This document shows positions 52,446 to 61,078 of a stretch of DNA of 64,000 nt, piece after piece (within the stretch, counting starts at the first letter, position 1; every line of letters begins with the position of its first letter). The notes below the pieces were generated by a model. That model saw only the letters and a list, made by a program, of their open reading frames with translations, was not told where the DNA came from and did not search any database. A program made the position numbers and the translations under genes. Origin of the DNA: Oscillospiraceae bacterium (GTDB lineage: Bacteria; Bacillota; Clostridia; Oscillospirales; Oscillospiraceae); contig CACYLY010000044.1 in NCBI GenBank assembly GCA_902775355.1, positions 1 through 64,000 on the forward strand, read 5' to 3'.

Positions 52446-54180
52446 AACCTTTGTCAAATGCATCCGCGAATACAAAACTCCCACGTTTCTGACCCTGTTC
52501 TTCATCGTGCTGGAGGTCTTTCTGGAGGTGCTGATCCCCACCCGCACGGCGGACCTGGTGAACAGCGTCAAGGCCGGAGACCCCATGGACGGGGTGCTGA
52601 AAATGGGCCTGATCCTGGTGCTCATGGCGGTCCTGAGCCTCTGCTGCGGGGCTTCCGCCGGCTTTCTGGGCGCCCGGGCCTCGGCGGGCTTCGCCAAAAA
52701 CGTCCGGGGAGACGTGTTCCGCCGGATCCAGCGCTTCTCCTTTGAGAATATCGACAAGTTTTCCACCGCCTCCCTGGTCACCCGCCTGACCACGGACATC
52801 ACCAATGTCCAGATGGCCTTCATGATGACCATTCGGGCCGCGGTGCGGGCGCCGCTGATGTTCGTGTTCTCCATCATCATGGCCTGGCGCATGGGCGGCA
52901 GTCTGGCCGCCGCCTTCCTGGTGGTGGTGCCGGTGCTGCTCTTCGGGCTCATCTTCATCGCCCGCAAGGCCATGCCCGCCTTCCACGCCGTCTTCCGCAA
53001 ATACGACCGGATGAACGAGAGCGTGGAGGAAAACGTCCGCGGCATGCGGGTGGTCAAGGGCTTCGCCCGGGAGGGTTACGAGAAGGAGAAGTTCGCCGCC
53101 GCCTCCGGGGATATCGCCAAAGACTTCACCAAGGCCGAGCGGATCGTGGCCCTGAACAACCCCCTCATGACCATCTGCATGAACTTCAACATGGTCTTCG
53201 TGCTGCTGGTGGGGGCCAAGCTCATCGTCAGCAACAAGGGGCAGACCATCGACGTGGGCCAGATCTCCGCCATGCTCACCTACGGCATGCAGATCCTCAT
53301 GAGCCTCATGATGATCTCCATGATCTATGTGATGATGACCATCTCCTGGGAGTCCATGAAGCGCCTCACCGAGGTGCTCAACGAGGAGCCCACGCTGCAC
53401 AACCCCGAGAATCCCGTCATGACCGTCTCCGACGGCTCCATCGACTTTGAGGACGTCAGCTTCAAATACAGCGCGGAGGCCGAAAAGAACGCCCTGGAGG
53501 ACATCGACCTGCACATCCCCTCCGGCGCCACCGTGGGCATCCTGGGCGGCACCGGCTCCAGCAAGACCACCCTGATCCAGCTGATCCCCCGGCTCTACGA
53601 CGTGACCGAGGGCAGCGTGAAGGTGGGCGGCGTGGACGTGCGGGACTACGATCTGGACACCCTGCGCAACGCGGTCTCCGTGGTGCTGCAGAAAAACCAG
53701 CTCTTCTCCGGCACGGTGAAGGAAAACCTGCGCTGGGGCGACCCCGAGGCCAGCGACGAGGAGCTGCGGGAGGCCTGTCGGCTCGCCCAGGCGGACGAGT
53801 TCATCCTGGCCCACGAGGAGGGCTACGACCGGCACATCGAGCAGGGCGGCGCCAACGTCTCCGGCGGGCAGAAGCAGCGGCTCTGCATCGCCCGGGCCCT
53901 GCTGAAAAAGCCGAAGATCCTGATCCTGGACGACTCCACCAGCGCGGTGGACACCCGGACCGACGCCCTGATCCGCAAGGGCTTCAAGGAATACATCCCC
54001 GAGACCACCAAGATCATCATCGCCCAGCGGGTGGCCTCCGTGGAGGACGCGGACCTGATCCTGGTCATGGACAACGGCCGCATCGCCGAGCGGGGCACTC
54101 ACGAGGAGCTGATGCGCGCCGGCGGCATCTATCGGGAGATCTACCAGCAGCAGACCAAGGGAGGTGAGGAGAATGCCTAA
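52438..54180 (+). CDS. ABC exporter half-transporter, subunit 1
   Basis: 580 aa, GTG start with AAGGAGG upstream. Six-TM exporter domain (about 15-320) and a C-terminal ATPase. Walker A is GGTGSSKTT, with Ser in place of the usual last Gly; the signature SGGQKQRLCIARALLKKPKILILDDSTSAVD has Asp-Asp-Ser where most have Asp-Glu-Ala. These features are common in one half of heterodimeric exporters with one degenerate ATP site. Probable drug or peptide export. Confidence 0.93.
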   Translation: MIKTFVKCIREYKTPTFLTLFFIVLEVFLEVLIPTRTADLVNSVKAGDPMDGVLKMGLILVLMAVLSLCCGASAGFLGARASAGFAKNVRGDVFRRIQRFSFENIDKFSTASLVTRLTTDITNVQMAFMMTIRAAVRAPLMFVFSIIMAWRMGGSLAAAFLVVVPVLLFGLIFIARKAMPAFHAVFRKYDRMNESVEENVRGMRVVKGFAREGYEKEKFAAASGDIAKDFTKAERIVALNNPLMTICMNFNMVFVLLVGAKLIVSNKGQTIDVGQISAMLTYGMQILMSLMMISMIYVMMTISWESMKRLTEVLNEEPTLHNPENPVMTVSDGSIDFEDVSFKYSAEAEKNALEDIDLHIPSGATVGILGGTGSSKTTLIQLIPRLYDVTEGSVKVGGVDVRDYDLDTLRNAVSVVLQKNQLFSGTVKENLRWGDPEASDEELREACRLAQADEFILAHEEGYDRHIEQGGANVSGGQKQRLCIARALLKKPKILILDDSTSAVDTRTDALIRKGFKEYIPETTKIIIAQRVASVEDADLILVMDNGRIAERGTHEELMRAGGIYREIYQQQTKGGEENA

Positions 54181-56140
54181 GGCCCCCGACAAAAAGCCCG
54201 AGGGCGGCTTCGATCCCGCCCAGATGCAAAAGATGCACAAATCCCGCGGCGAGATGCTGAAGGAGAACTTCGGCGCCATCAAATGGGCTTTGAAGAAGTT
54301 CTTCGGCTACTATCCCGTTCTGGCCCCCCTGGCCATGTTCTGCGTCCTCTTCTCCGCCATCGTGGCGGCCGTTCCGGCGGTCTTCATCCAGAAGATCCTG
54401 GCGGTGATCCAGAAGTGGGTGGAATCCGGGGACTGGGCCGCCGCCAGGGCGGAGCTGCTGCCCTACATTTTCACGCTGATCGGCCTGTACCTGGTCTCCA
54501 TCTGCTCCCTGACCCTGGAGACCCAGCTGATGGCCGTGATGACCCAGGGCTTTTTAGACAAGCTGCGCCGGGAAATGTTCAACGGCATGCAGGACCTGCC
54601 CATCCGCTATTTCGACACCCACAAGCACGGCGATATCATGAGCTTCTACACCAACGATATCGACACCCTGCGGCAGCTGATCTCCGGCTCTCTGCCGGCC
54701 CTGATCCGCTCGGTGTCCATCGTGATCGCGGTGTTCTTCATCATGCTCTGGTACAGCCTGTGGATGACCCTGGTGCTGCTTCTCGGCGTGGCGGCCATGT
54801 TCTTCGTCACGAAGACCATCGGCGGCAGCTCCGCCAAGTACTTCATGAGCCAGCAGAAGGCCGTGGGCGCCATGGAGGGCTTCGCCCAGGAGAGCATGAA
54901 CGGCCAGAAGGTCGTCAAGGTCTTCTGCCACGAGCAGCAGAGCATCGAGGACTTCGACAAGGTCAACTCCGAGCTCTTCGACGTGAGCTACAAGGCCAAT
55001 GCCTTTGCCAGCACCCTGGGCCCCATCATCGCCAACATCGGCAACGTCCTCTACGTGGGCCTGGCCCTGGCCGGCGGCCTCTTCATCCTGACGGGGGTCC
55101 CCAGCGTCAGCATCTCCGGCCTCTTCTTCGATATCACGGTGCTGGTGCCCTTCCTGAACATGGCCCGGCAGTTCACCGGCAACGTGAACCAGCTCAGCCA
55201 GCAGATCAACTCCATCGTCATGGCCGGCGCCGGCGCCCAGCGCATCCTGAGCCTGGTGAACGAGCCCCCCGAGGTGGACGACGGCTATGTGACCCTGGTG
55301 AACGCCGAGCTCCATCCCGACGGCAGCGTCACCGAGACCGAGGAGCACACCGGCCACTGGGCCTGGCGGCATCCCCACGGAGACGGCAGCCTGACCTACA
55401 CGCCCCTGCGGGGCGACGTGCGCATGGTGGACGTGGACTTTGCCTATGTGGAGGATAAGCCCGTCCTCCATGACATCTCGGTCTACGCCGAGCCCGGCCA
55501 GAAGGTGGCCTTCGTGGGCGCCACCGGCGCGGGCAAGACCACCATCACCAACCTCATCAACCGCTTCTATGACATCGCCGACGGCAAGATCCGCTATGAC
55601 GGCATCAACATCAACAAGATCAAAAAGGCGGACCTGCGCCGCTCCCTGGGCATCGTCCTGCAGGACACCAATCTCTTCACCGGCACGGTGCTGGAGAACA
55701 TCCGCTACGGCAACCTCTCCGCCAGCCGGGAGGACTGCGTAAAGGCCGCCAAGCTGGCCGGGGCCGACGATTTCATCACCCGCCTCCCCCAGGGCTACGA
55801 CACGGAGCTGCAGAACAACGGCGCCAACCTCTCCCAGGGCCAGCGGCAGCTGCTTGCCATCGCCCGGGCCGCGGTGGCGGACCCGCCGGTGATGATCCTG
55901 GACGAGGCCACCTCCTCCATCGACACCCGCACCGAGGCCATCGTGCAGCGGGGCATGGACAAGCTGATGGAGGGCCGCACCGTCTTCGTCATCGCCCACC
56001 GGCTCTCCACGGTCATGAACTCCGACGTGATCATGGTCCTGGACCACGGCCGCATCATCGAGCGGGGCAGCCATGAGAAGCTCCTGGCCGAGAAGGGCAC
56101 CTACTATCAGCTCTACACCGGCGCATTCGAGCTGGAGTGA
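54173..56140 (+). CDS. ABC exporter half-transporter, subunit 2
   Basis: 655 aa from ATG 54173, preceded by GGAGGTGAGGAG and overlapping subunit 1 by 8 bases. Six TM helices, an inserted loop before the ATPase (about 375-425), Walker A GATGAGKTT, signature LSQGQRQLLAIARAAV and Walker B MILDEATSSID. It supplies the canonical Glu missing in subunit 1, so the two should form a heterodimer. Confidence 0.93.
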   Translation: MPKAPDKKPEGGFDPAQMQKMHKSRGEMLKENFGAIKWALKKFFGYYPVLAPLAMFCVLFSAIVAAVPAVFIQKILAVIQKWVESGDWAAARAELLPYIFTLIGLYLVSICSLTLETQLMAVMTQGFLDKLRREMFNGMQDLPIRYFDTHKHGDIMSFYTNDIDTLRQLISGSLPALIRSVSIVIAVFFIMLWYSLWMTLVLLLGVAAMFFVTKTIGGSSAKYFMSQQKAVGAMEGFAQESMNGQKVVKVFCHEQQSIEDFDKVNSELFDVSYKANAFASTLGPIIANIGNVLYVGLALAGGLFILTGVPSVSISGLFFDITVLVPFLNMARQFTGNVNQLSQQINSIVMAGAGAQRILSLVNEPPEVDDGYVTLVNAELHPDGSVTETEEHTGHWAWRHPHGDGSLTYTPLRGDVRMVDVDFAYVEDKPVLHDISVYAEPGQKVAFVGATGAGKTTITNLINRFYDIADGKIRYDGININKIKKADLRRSLGIVLQDTNLFTGTVLENIRYGNLSASREDCVKAAKLAGADDFITRLPQGYDTELQNNGANLSQGQRQLLAIARAAVADPPVMILDEATSSIDTRTEAIVQRGMDKLMEGRTVFVIAHRLSTVMNSDVIMVLDHGRIIERGSHEKLLAEKGTYYQLYTGAFELE

Positions 56141-56172
56141 GTTTTGAGATTTGAGTTTTGAGTTTTGAGCAA
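56141..56172. repeat. Word array (TTTTGAG type)
   Basis: Four TTTTGAG/TTTGAG words after the ABC stop. The reverse complement theme (CTCAAAACT words) occurs at 57086-57115, about 950 bases away, on the far side of the small lipoprotein gene. Confidence 0.75.
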
Positions 56173-56224
56173 AAAAACGGAGCTGGGAAACGCTTCAAAC
56201 GCTTCCCAGCTCCGTTTTTGCTTC
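56170..56224. terminator. Rho-independent terminator
   Basis: AAAACGGAGCTGGGAAACGCTT pairs with its near-complement AAGCGTTTGAAGCG side: arms AAACGGAGCTGGGAA/ TTCCCAGCTCCGTTTTT with an inner GCGTT-type loop. Confidence 0.85.
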
Positions 56225-56234
56225 CTCTTCGATT

Positions 56235-56470
56235 CGCCGCTGCGGCGACAATTGGCCGGCATCTCTGCCTTCCCCCCCTCAGGGGGAAGGGGGAGCGCTC
56301 GCGGTGGATGAGGTCTCCTGAACGAAGCGAGATATTTCCGTGGTCCGACGCAAAAGACCTCATCCGTCATCCGCCTTGAAACGGCGGATGCCACCTTCCC
56401 CGTGCGCGGGGAAGGCTTTGCCCCGGCCGGCGCCTCCCTGTCCCTGCGAGGAGGCGAAGTCCTCGCGGCA
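56235..56470. repeat. Pair of REP-like units in opposite orientation
   Basis: A unit at about 56266-56320 (CTGCCTTCCCCCCCTCAGGGGGAAG...GATGAGGTC) faces a reversed unit at about 56346-56420 (GACCTCATCCGTCATCCGCC...GCCACCTTCCCC...GGGGAAGG). Both match units at 11136-11203 and 30362-30422. The 350-base gap between the ABC gene and the lipoprotein holds nothing else apart from the terminator and word array. Confidence 0.75.
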
Positions 56471-56491
56471 ATCTGTCTCTTCTCTTTCCGG

Positions 56492-56938
56492 CTATATGTT
56501 GGCGTGGATGTAATACAAAATCCCCGACTCGGCGTCGAAGAAATACAGGGTATAATCGTCATACTGGCTCCAGTAGGTGGAGCCGATTTCGATCCTCACA
56601 TAGTCTCCCGCGCCGATGCAGGCCGGATCGAAATCATATTCCTCCAGCCGCCTGTCCGATTCCATCCAAGCCCGGAAGTTTTCAAAATAGCCCCGGATTT
56701 CTTCGATCTCCTCCTCGGAGACCGCATGCCAGCGCCCGTCCCGCTCAAAAGCTTCCGCATCGGGGTAGCAATACTTGCAATAGTCCACATAGTCCTGGAA
56801 CCCGTCCGGGTCGAAGTGCTCCTCTTTCCGCACAAAGCCCGCCGGGATCTCATCCTCCACCCGTGGGATCGCTGTCACCGCGGCGCAGCCTTGCAGAAGC
56901 AGCAGGAACAGCAAAGCCAGGGCTTTGAGTTTTTTCAT
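56492..56938 (-). CDS. Lipoprotein of unknown function
   Basis: 148 aa, AAGGAGACTG before the ATG. Lipobox LQGC. The mature part is acidic, Tyr-rich (YVDYCKYCYPD, QYDDYTLYFF) with no recognised domain. Isolated between repeat regions. Confidence 0.8.
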   Translation of the reverse strand: MKKLKALALLFLLLLQGCAAVTAIPRVEDEIPAGFVRKEEHFDPDGFQDYVDYCKYCYPDAEAFERDGRWHAVSEEEIEEIRGYFENFRAWMESDRRLEEYDFDPACIGAGDYVRIEIGSTYWSQYDDYTLYFFDAESGILYYIHANI

Positions 56939-57085
56939 ACAGGCAGTCTCCTTTCCTCAGAACGCACCGGGAGAACAGGGAACGCCCGGCAGCCTTTGTC
57001 ATAAGAAACGTTTGGGCGGCGCAAAAGGTTTCACGGCAAGAAACAGTATTTTCAAGAAAGTGGAATTCACCCGTTCCCCCGTCTC

Positions 57086-57115
57086 CTCAAAACTCAAAAC
57101 TGAAAACTCAAAACT
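57086..57115. repeat. Word array (CTCAAAACT type)
   Basis: Words CTCAAAACT, GAAAACT in the reverse complement of the 56141 theme, at the 3' end of the XRE gene. Confidence 0.7.
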
Positions 57116-57326
57116 TGCCCCGCCGGAATTCCAGCAGGTCCCCGGGCTGGCAGTCCAGGGCTTCGCAGAGCTTCTGCAGGGTGCTGACCTTCACGGCCTT
57201 GGCCTTGCCGGTTTTCAGGATGGACATGTTGGCCAGGGTGATGCCCACCTTTTCCGCCAGCTCCGTGACGCTCATTTTCCGCTTGGCCAGCATCACGTCG
57301 ATATTGAAAATGATCTCGCCTTCCAT
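57108..57326 (-). CDS. XRE-family regulator (YozG-like)
   Basis: 72 aa. Nearly only a helix-turn-helix: MSVTELAEKVGITLANMSILKTGKAKAVKVSTLQKLCEAL. Follows the DUF2975 gene by 9 bases; such pairs are common in Firmicutes. Possible autoregulator of the pair. Confidence 0.93.
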   Translation of the reverse strand: MEGEIIFNIDVMLAKRKMSVTELAEKVGITLANMSILKTGKAKAVKVSTLQKLCEALDCQPGDLLEFRRGKF

Positions 57327-57335
57327 GGTCTTCCC

Positions 57336-57818
57336 CTATATGGTCAGCTCCTGCTGCTCCTGCAGCAGGGCGGCCTTCATCACCAGGTGGGACAGGGCGG
57401 CGGCCGCCACGGAGATGGCCACGCCCACGAAGACCACGATCAGGCTCATCAGGGTGACGCCGGGGTGGCTCCAATCCAGGAACAGGTAGAGGATGTTGCC
57501 GATGAAGAAAAAGGCGGCGTCCCCGGCGGCCAGGCCCGAGATCCACTTGAGGAGCCTTGCGTTCTCTACGGAGAAGGAGCGGTCCTTCCCGATGTTCACG
57601 GCGATGATCCAGCCGAAGGCCAGGGCCGCGTAGCAGGGCAGGGCCGTCACCCAAATGAGCACCAGCCAGGGCCAGTACAGATGGTCGAAGGCCCCGTCCT
57701 CCGCCACGGCCACGGTCTGCCCCAGCATGGGCACCACCAGCAGATAGACCACCAGCCCGCAAACGCCCACGCCGATGATGATGAACTTCAGCCAGTTGGA
57801 AAGCGATTTCTGTCTCAT
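57336..57818 (-). CDS. DUF2975 membrane protein
   Basis: 160 aa, GGGAGGATCGGG before the ATG. Four TM helices (about 10-30, 48-70, 90-112, 118-142) as in DUF2975 proteins. Function unknown; always found with a small XRE regulator, as here. Confidence 0.9.
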   Translation of the reverse strand: MRQKSLSNWLKFIIIGVGVCGLVVYLLVVPMLGQTVAVAEDGAFDHLYWPWLVLIWVTALPCYAALAFGWIIAVNIGKDRSFSVENARLLKWISGLAAGDAAFFFIGNILYLFLDWSHPGVTLMSLIVVFVGVAISVAAAALSHLVMKAALLQEQQELTI

Positions 57819-57856
57819 ATCCCGATCCTCCCGATTCTTTTCTTGATTTCGCCCTG

Positions 57857-57885
57857 AGTATAGCAGGGCTCTTTTTGTATGTCAA
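57857..57885 (-). promoter_or_regulatory. Sigma-A promoter of the DUF2975-XRE operon
   Basis: Minus strand: -35 TTGACA (57880-57885), 17-base spacer, -10 TATACT (57857-57862). Confidence 0.85.
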
Positions 57886-57892
57886 GTAAAAT

Positions 57893-57909
57893 TTATCGTT
57901 TTACGATAA
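57893..57909. promoter_or_regulatory. Possible XRE operator
   Basis: TTATCG-TTTTA-CGATAA palindrome just upstream of the -35 of the DUF2975 operon. Position and symmetry suit a small XRE dimer; not proven. Confidence 0.45.
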
Positions 57910-58003
57910 GATTCAGAAAGTTTAAGAATTTGTCGTTTTCCTTTTCGGGCGCAGCTGCTATACTGGATCCCGTACCGCTTTTCTTTTTGTCTGGAGGTTT
58001 CTC

Positions 58004-58528
58004 ATGAAAAAGACGATTGTTCTTCTGCTCCTCACCGCCCTGCTGCTCTGCGCCTGCGGCACGGCCCCCGCTCCGGAGACGCCCGCCGCCTCGCCGGCGG
58101 CTTCCCCCACCCCGGAGGCGTCTGCCGCCCCCTCTCCCGCGCAGGAGGAGCTCTCCGCCCTGCTGGGGGAGCTGCGGGAAACCGTGAGCATCGCCACCGC
58201 CGGCAGCTCCCTGCGGGCCGCCGCCATGGCCGCCCGGCTGCTGGACTGGGCCGAGGGGGCGGAGCTGACGGACGAGGAGATCCTGGCCGCCCTGGCTCCC
58301 TGGCTGGGCGAACTGGACGACGGGATACCTGCGGACTTTTCGGAGCAGCTGGCCGCCGTGGACGGCGCGATCCAAAGTCTGGAGGAGATGGACGAGGCCC
58401 GGGCCCGGGACTTTCTCGCCGACGCCGGCTGCGAAGACTGCGGCTATCCCTGGAGCGCCCACGCCCGTCAGCTGGCGGAGCGGATCATGGTCCTGGCCGG
58501 CGTGAGAAAAAGTCCTGTCGAAAATTGA
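58004..58528 (+). CDS. Lipoprotein of unknown function
   Basis: 174 aa, TGGAGG before the ATG. Lipobox LCAC. An Ala/Pro/Ser linker (about 20-50) precedes an all-helical domain with Cys pair CEDC near the end (AGCEDCGYPW). A possible promoter (-10 TATACT at 57959-57964, weak -35) lies upstream. No known domain. Confidence 0.8.
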   Translation: MKKTIVLLLLTALLLCACGTAPAPETPAASPAASPTPEASAAPSPAQEELSALLGELRETVSIATAGSSLRAAAMAARLLDWAEGAELTDEEILAALAPWLGELDDGIPADFSEQLAAVDGAIQSLEEMDEARARDFLADAGCEDCGYPWSAHARQLAERIMVLAGVRKSPVEN

Positions 58529-58553
58529 CATTTTCCTCCCGCTCTGCTATCAT
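58525..58553 (+). promoter_or_regulatory. Sigma-A promoter of the NAGPA-type gene
   Basis: -35 TTGACA (58525-58530) overlaps the stop codon of the lipoprotein; 17-base spacer; -10 TATCAT (58548-58553). Confidence 0.82.
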
Positions 58554-58593
58554 AGAAAGGCTTTAGCTTTAGAACAAACCTGTTGGTGATGAT

Positions 58594-59664
58594 ATGGAAG
58601 AACGGACCCCGAAAAGAACAATAGGCAAGGCCATTCTGCGCTTCTTCCTCCGCTTCCTGCTCCTGGTGCTGATCACGGCGCTGGTGCTGGGCGCGGTGGT
58701 TCTGGGCGCGATTTATGTCACCGTCCGCGGCGAATCCACAGCCGCGCGGAACTATTTTGTGCACTCCGTGAAGGAGACCAGCGCCATCGGCTTTTTGGCG
58801 GACATTTTCCTCAGCCCCGAGGAGGTGGACGCCATCATCAATCCCCCCGTGACCGAGGTCGAGGCGGAGACGGACACCTCCCTGGTGGCCATCAGCCAGC
58901 CCGAGCCCCAGCCGGACGGCCCGCAGGCAGACGCCTGGGGCTACGTGGATGAGGACGGCGACGGTCTGATCCTGGTGCCCATCAAGGGCGGCAGCTACAC
59001 CGGCTATATGCTCATCGTGCTGGACCCCTCCCGGGTGGTGCTGGGCTGCGATCCCAAGTCCATCGGCAGCCGGGGCTACACGGTGCAGCAGTATGTGGAA
59101 AAGGAAGACGCGGTGGCCGGCATCAACGGCGGCGGCTTCGCCGACCCCGGCGGCCACGGCAACGGCTCCATGCCCGACACGCTGATCGTCCACGAGGGCG
59201 TGATCTACTGCGGCGGCAGCGGCGTGGGCACGGGCTTTGTGGGCATTGACGACCAGTACATCCTCCATGTGGGCTTCCGTTCCTCTTCGGACGTGGAGAC
59301 CCGGCACATCCAGGAGGGCTGCGGCTACGGCCCGGTGCTGGTGGTGAACGGCCAGATGATGCCGGAGGAAAACCTGGCCAGCGGCCTGAACCCCCGCACC
59401 GCCATCGGCCAGCGCTCCGACGGGGCGATCCTGATGCTGGTGATCGAAGGGCGGCAGCCCTCCCGGCTGGGCGCCAGCTACCAGGACGAGGCAGAGCTGA
59501 TGCTGCGCTTCGGGGCGGTGAACGCCTGCAATCTGGACGGCGGCTCCTCCACCATGATGTGGTACAACGGCGAGTACGTCAACAACAGCGCTTCGGTGAT
59601 CGGCATCCGCCCGCTCCCCACCAGCTGGATCGTGCTGAAGGAAGGGAGGAACGGCAATGGCTAA
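58594..59664 (+). CDS. Membrane-anchored NAGPA/DUF2233-domain protein
   Basis: 356 aa. One TM anchor (about 18-42), then a phosphodiester glycosidase domain: GINGGGFADP, GYGPVLVVNGQ, NPRTAIGQRSDG and NLDGGSSTMMWYNGEYVN. In mammals the family uncovers mannose-6-phosphate tags; bacterial members act on surface glycan phosphodiesters, substrate mostly unknown. GATGATATGG start context with weak ribosome site. Overlaps the next gene by 8 bases. Confidence 0.92.
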   Translation: MEERTPKRTIGKAILRFFLRFLLLVLITALVLGAVVLGAIYVTVRGESTAARNYFVHSVKETSAIGFLADIFLSPEEVDAIINPPVTEVEAETDTSLVAISQPEPQPDGPQADAWGYVDEDGDGLILVPIKGGSYTGYMLIVLDPSRVVLGCDPKSIGSRGYTVQQYVEKEDAVAGINGGGFADPGGHGNGSMPDTLIVHEGVIYCGGSGVGTGFVGIDDQYILHVGFRSSSDVETRHIQEGCGYGPVLVVNGQMMPEENLASGLNPRTAIGQRSDGAILMLVIEGRQPSRLGASYQDEAELMLRFGAVNACNLDGGSSTMMWYNGEYVNNSASVIGIRPLPTSWIVLKEGRNGNG

Positions 59665-60763
59665 GAAGAACCGGAAGGCCGAGGCCCCGGAGCGGAAGCA
59701 GAGCGCTTTCCCCACCGTCGTGGTGATCTATCTCTGGATCCTGCTGATCCTGGGCGGCGGCGCGCTGTGGGTGCTGCGGGACTTCCTGCAGGCCTACGAG
59801 CTCTCCCGTCCCTCCTACTGTGTGGCGGATTATGAGGCCGCCCTGGGCGAGACCGTGCCGGCTTCGGCGCTCCGGGCTCTGGACAGCGTGGACGCCCGGA
59901 TCATGAGCGACGAGGAAAAGAGCGCCTGGGTCCAGGCCCTGCTGCGGGACGCCAGTCTGAGTAAGGACAGCAGCCAGAGCTGGGAGGAGCATCAGGTCTA
60001 TTTCATCCAGAGCGCCGACGGGCAGAAGCTGGGCAGCGTGGTTTTCGAGCCTGTGGACACCGCCGAGTTCCGGATGCCCGTCTGGGGCGTGAGGGAGGAG
60101 AGCTTCGACTTCTCCGCCTATTACCGCAGCGCCGGGATCACCGTCCCGGCGGGCTGGCAGGTCCGCCTGGGCGAGCTCCCGCTGGGGCCGGAGAGCGTGG
60201 CAGAGGATCAGATCCCCTTCGCCCTGCTGGCCGAGTGCTATCTCCACTACGAGAACCTGCCCACCATGGTGCGCTACGAGACCCCGCCCTTCGTGGGGGA
60301 TCTGCCGCTGCGCGTTTTTGACGGACAGGGCCGGGAGGTCCCGGCGGAGCAGCTGACGGAGGAGGCCTTCCTGGACGACTGCCCGGACGAGATGCGGCAG
60401 CAGGTGAACGACTTCGTGCCGGAATTCCTGCACCTCTATGTGCTTTTCTCCGCCGACATCAAGGACTCCGCCCGCTATTACTACAACCTGCTCACAGCCC
60501 TGGTCCAGCCCGGCAGCCAGCTGGCTGAGCGTCTGAAGCTGGCCTTTGAGGGCTTCGGCTATTCGGCCACCAGGTCGGCGGAGCTGGAGGCGATCACCGT
60601 CAACCGGATCACCGATCTGGGAGCGGGCCTCTATGCGGCGGATATCAGCTACACCACCCAGGTCAAGGGGCATGAGGGCGTCGTCCCCGTGGACGACCAC
60701 ATTCTGCTGGTGCTGCGGACCGTGAACGGTCAGCTCCTGGCAGACGCCCTGTATTATCAATGA
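59657..60763 (+). CDS. Single-TM extracytoplasmic protein, unknown
   Basis: 368 aa, GGAGG upstream, overlapping the NAGPA gene. A short basic N-terminus and one TM helix (about 18-42) leave about 325 residues outside the cell with no recognised domain. Its coupling to the NAGPA gene suggests they act together at the surface. Confidence 0.82.
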   Translation: MAKKNRKAEAPERKQSAFPTVVVIYLWILLILGGGALWVLRDFLQAYELSRPSYCVADYEAALGETVPASALRALDSVDARIMSDEEKSAWVQALLRDASLSKDSSQSWEEHQVYFIQSADGQKLGSVVFEPVDTAEFRMPVWGVREESFDFSAYYRSAGITVPAGWQVRLGELPLGPESVAEDQIPFALLAECYLHYENLPTMVRYETPPFVGDLPLRVFDGQGREVPAEQLTEEAFLDDCPDEMRQQVNDFVPEFLHLYVLFSADIKDSARYYYNLLTALVQPGSQLAERLKLAFEGFGYSATRSAELEAITVNRITDLGAGLYAADISYTTQVKGHEGVVPVDDHILLVLRTVNGQLLADALYYQ

Positions 60764-61078
60764 TCCTATCAACAATGACCCCCTAAAGGCTGTCATTGCG
60801 AGGTAAGTGCGCACACTGGCGTGGCAATCCGTTCTCTTTAAAAATGTCCATATTCCAAGGCTTAGAGATGCGGAGCGCCACACCAGGCTCATCGGTCACA
60901 ACCTTCGCGATGACAGTAACCCCACTTTGTCTACAAGACCCCCCGCGGCTTTCGCCGCGGGGGGTGAGACTGTAGACAAAGTCTTTTGTCATCCTGAGCG
61001 AAGCGCAGCGAAGTCGAAGGATCTAAAAAGCCCGTGTTTTCAAGACTTTAGATCTTTCGACTCCGGCTTCGCCTCCGC
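60764..61078. repeat. Repeat-filled gap with a nested hairpin
   Basis: Contains a TGTCATTGCGAGG...TGGCAATCC word and a CATCCTGAGCGAAG...AGTCGAAGGATCT word of the kind found scattered in many bacterial genomes, and at 60925-60985 a 12-bp outer stem ACTTTGTCTACA/TGTAGACAAAGT around an inner 11-bp stem CCCCCCGCGGC/GCCGCGGGGGG. No gene. Confidence 0.7.

Noticed and set aside
53547..53575. Mutated Walker A (GGTGSSKTT) as sign of a dead ABC gene
   Set aside because: This Ser variant is common in one partner of heterodimeric exporters, and the rest of the domain is conserved.
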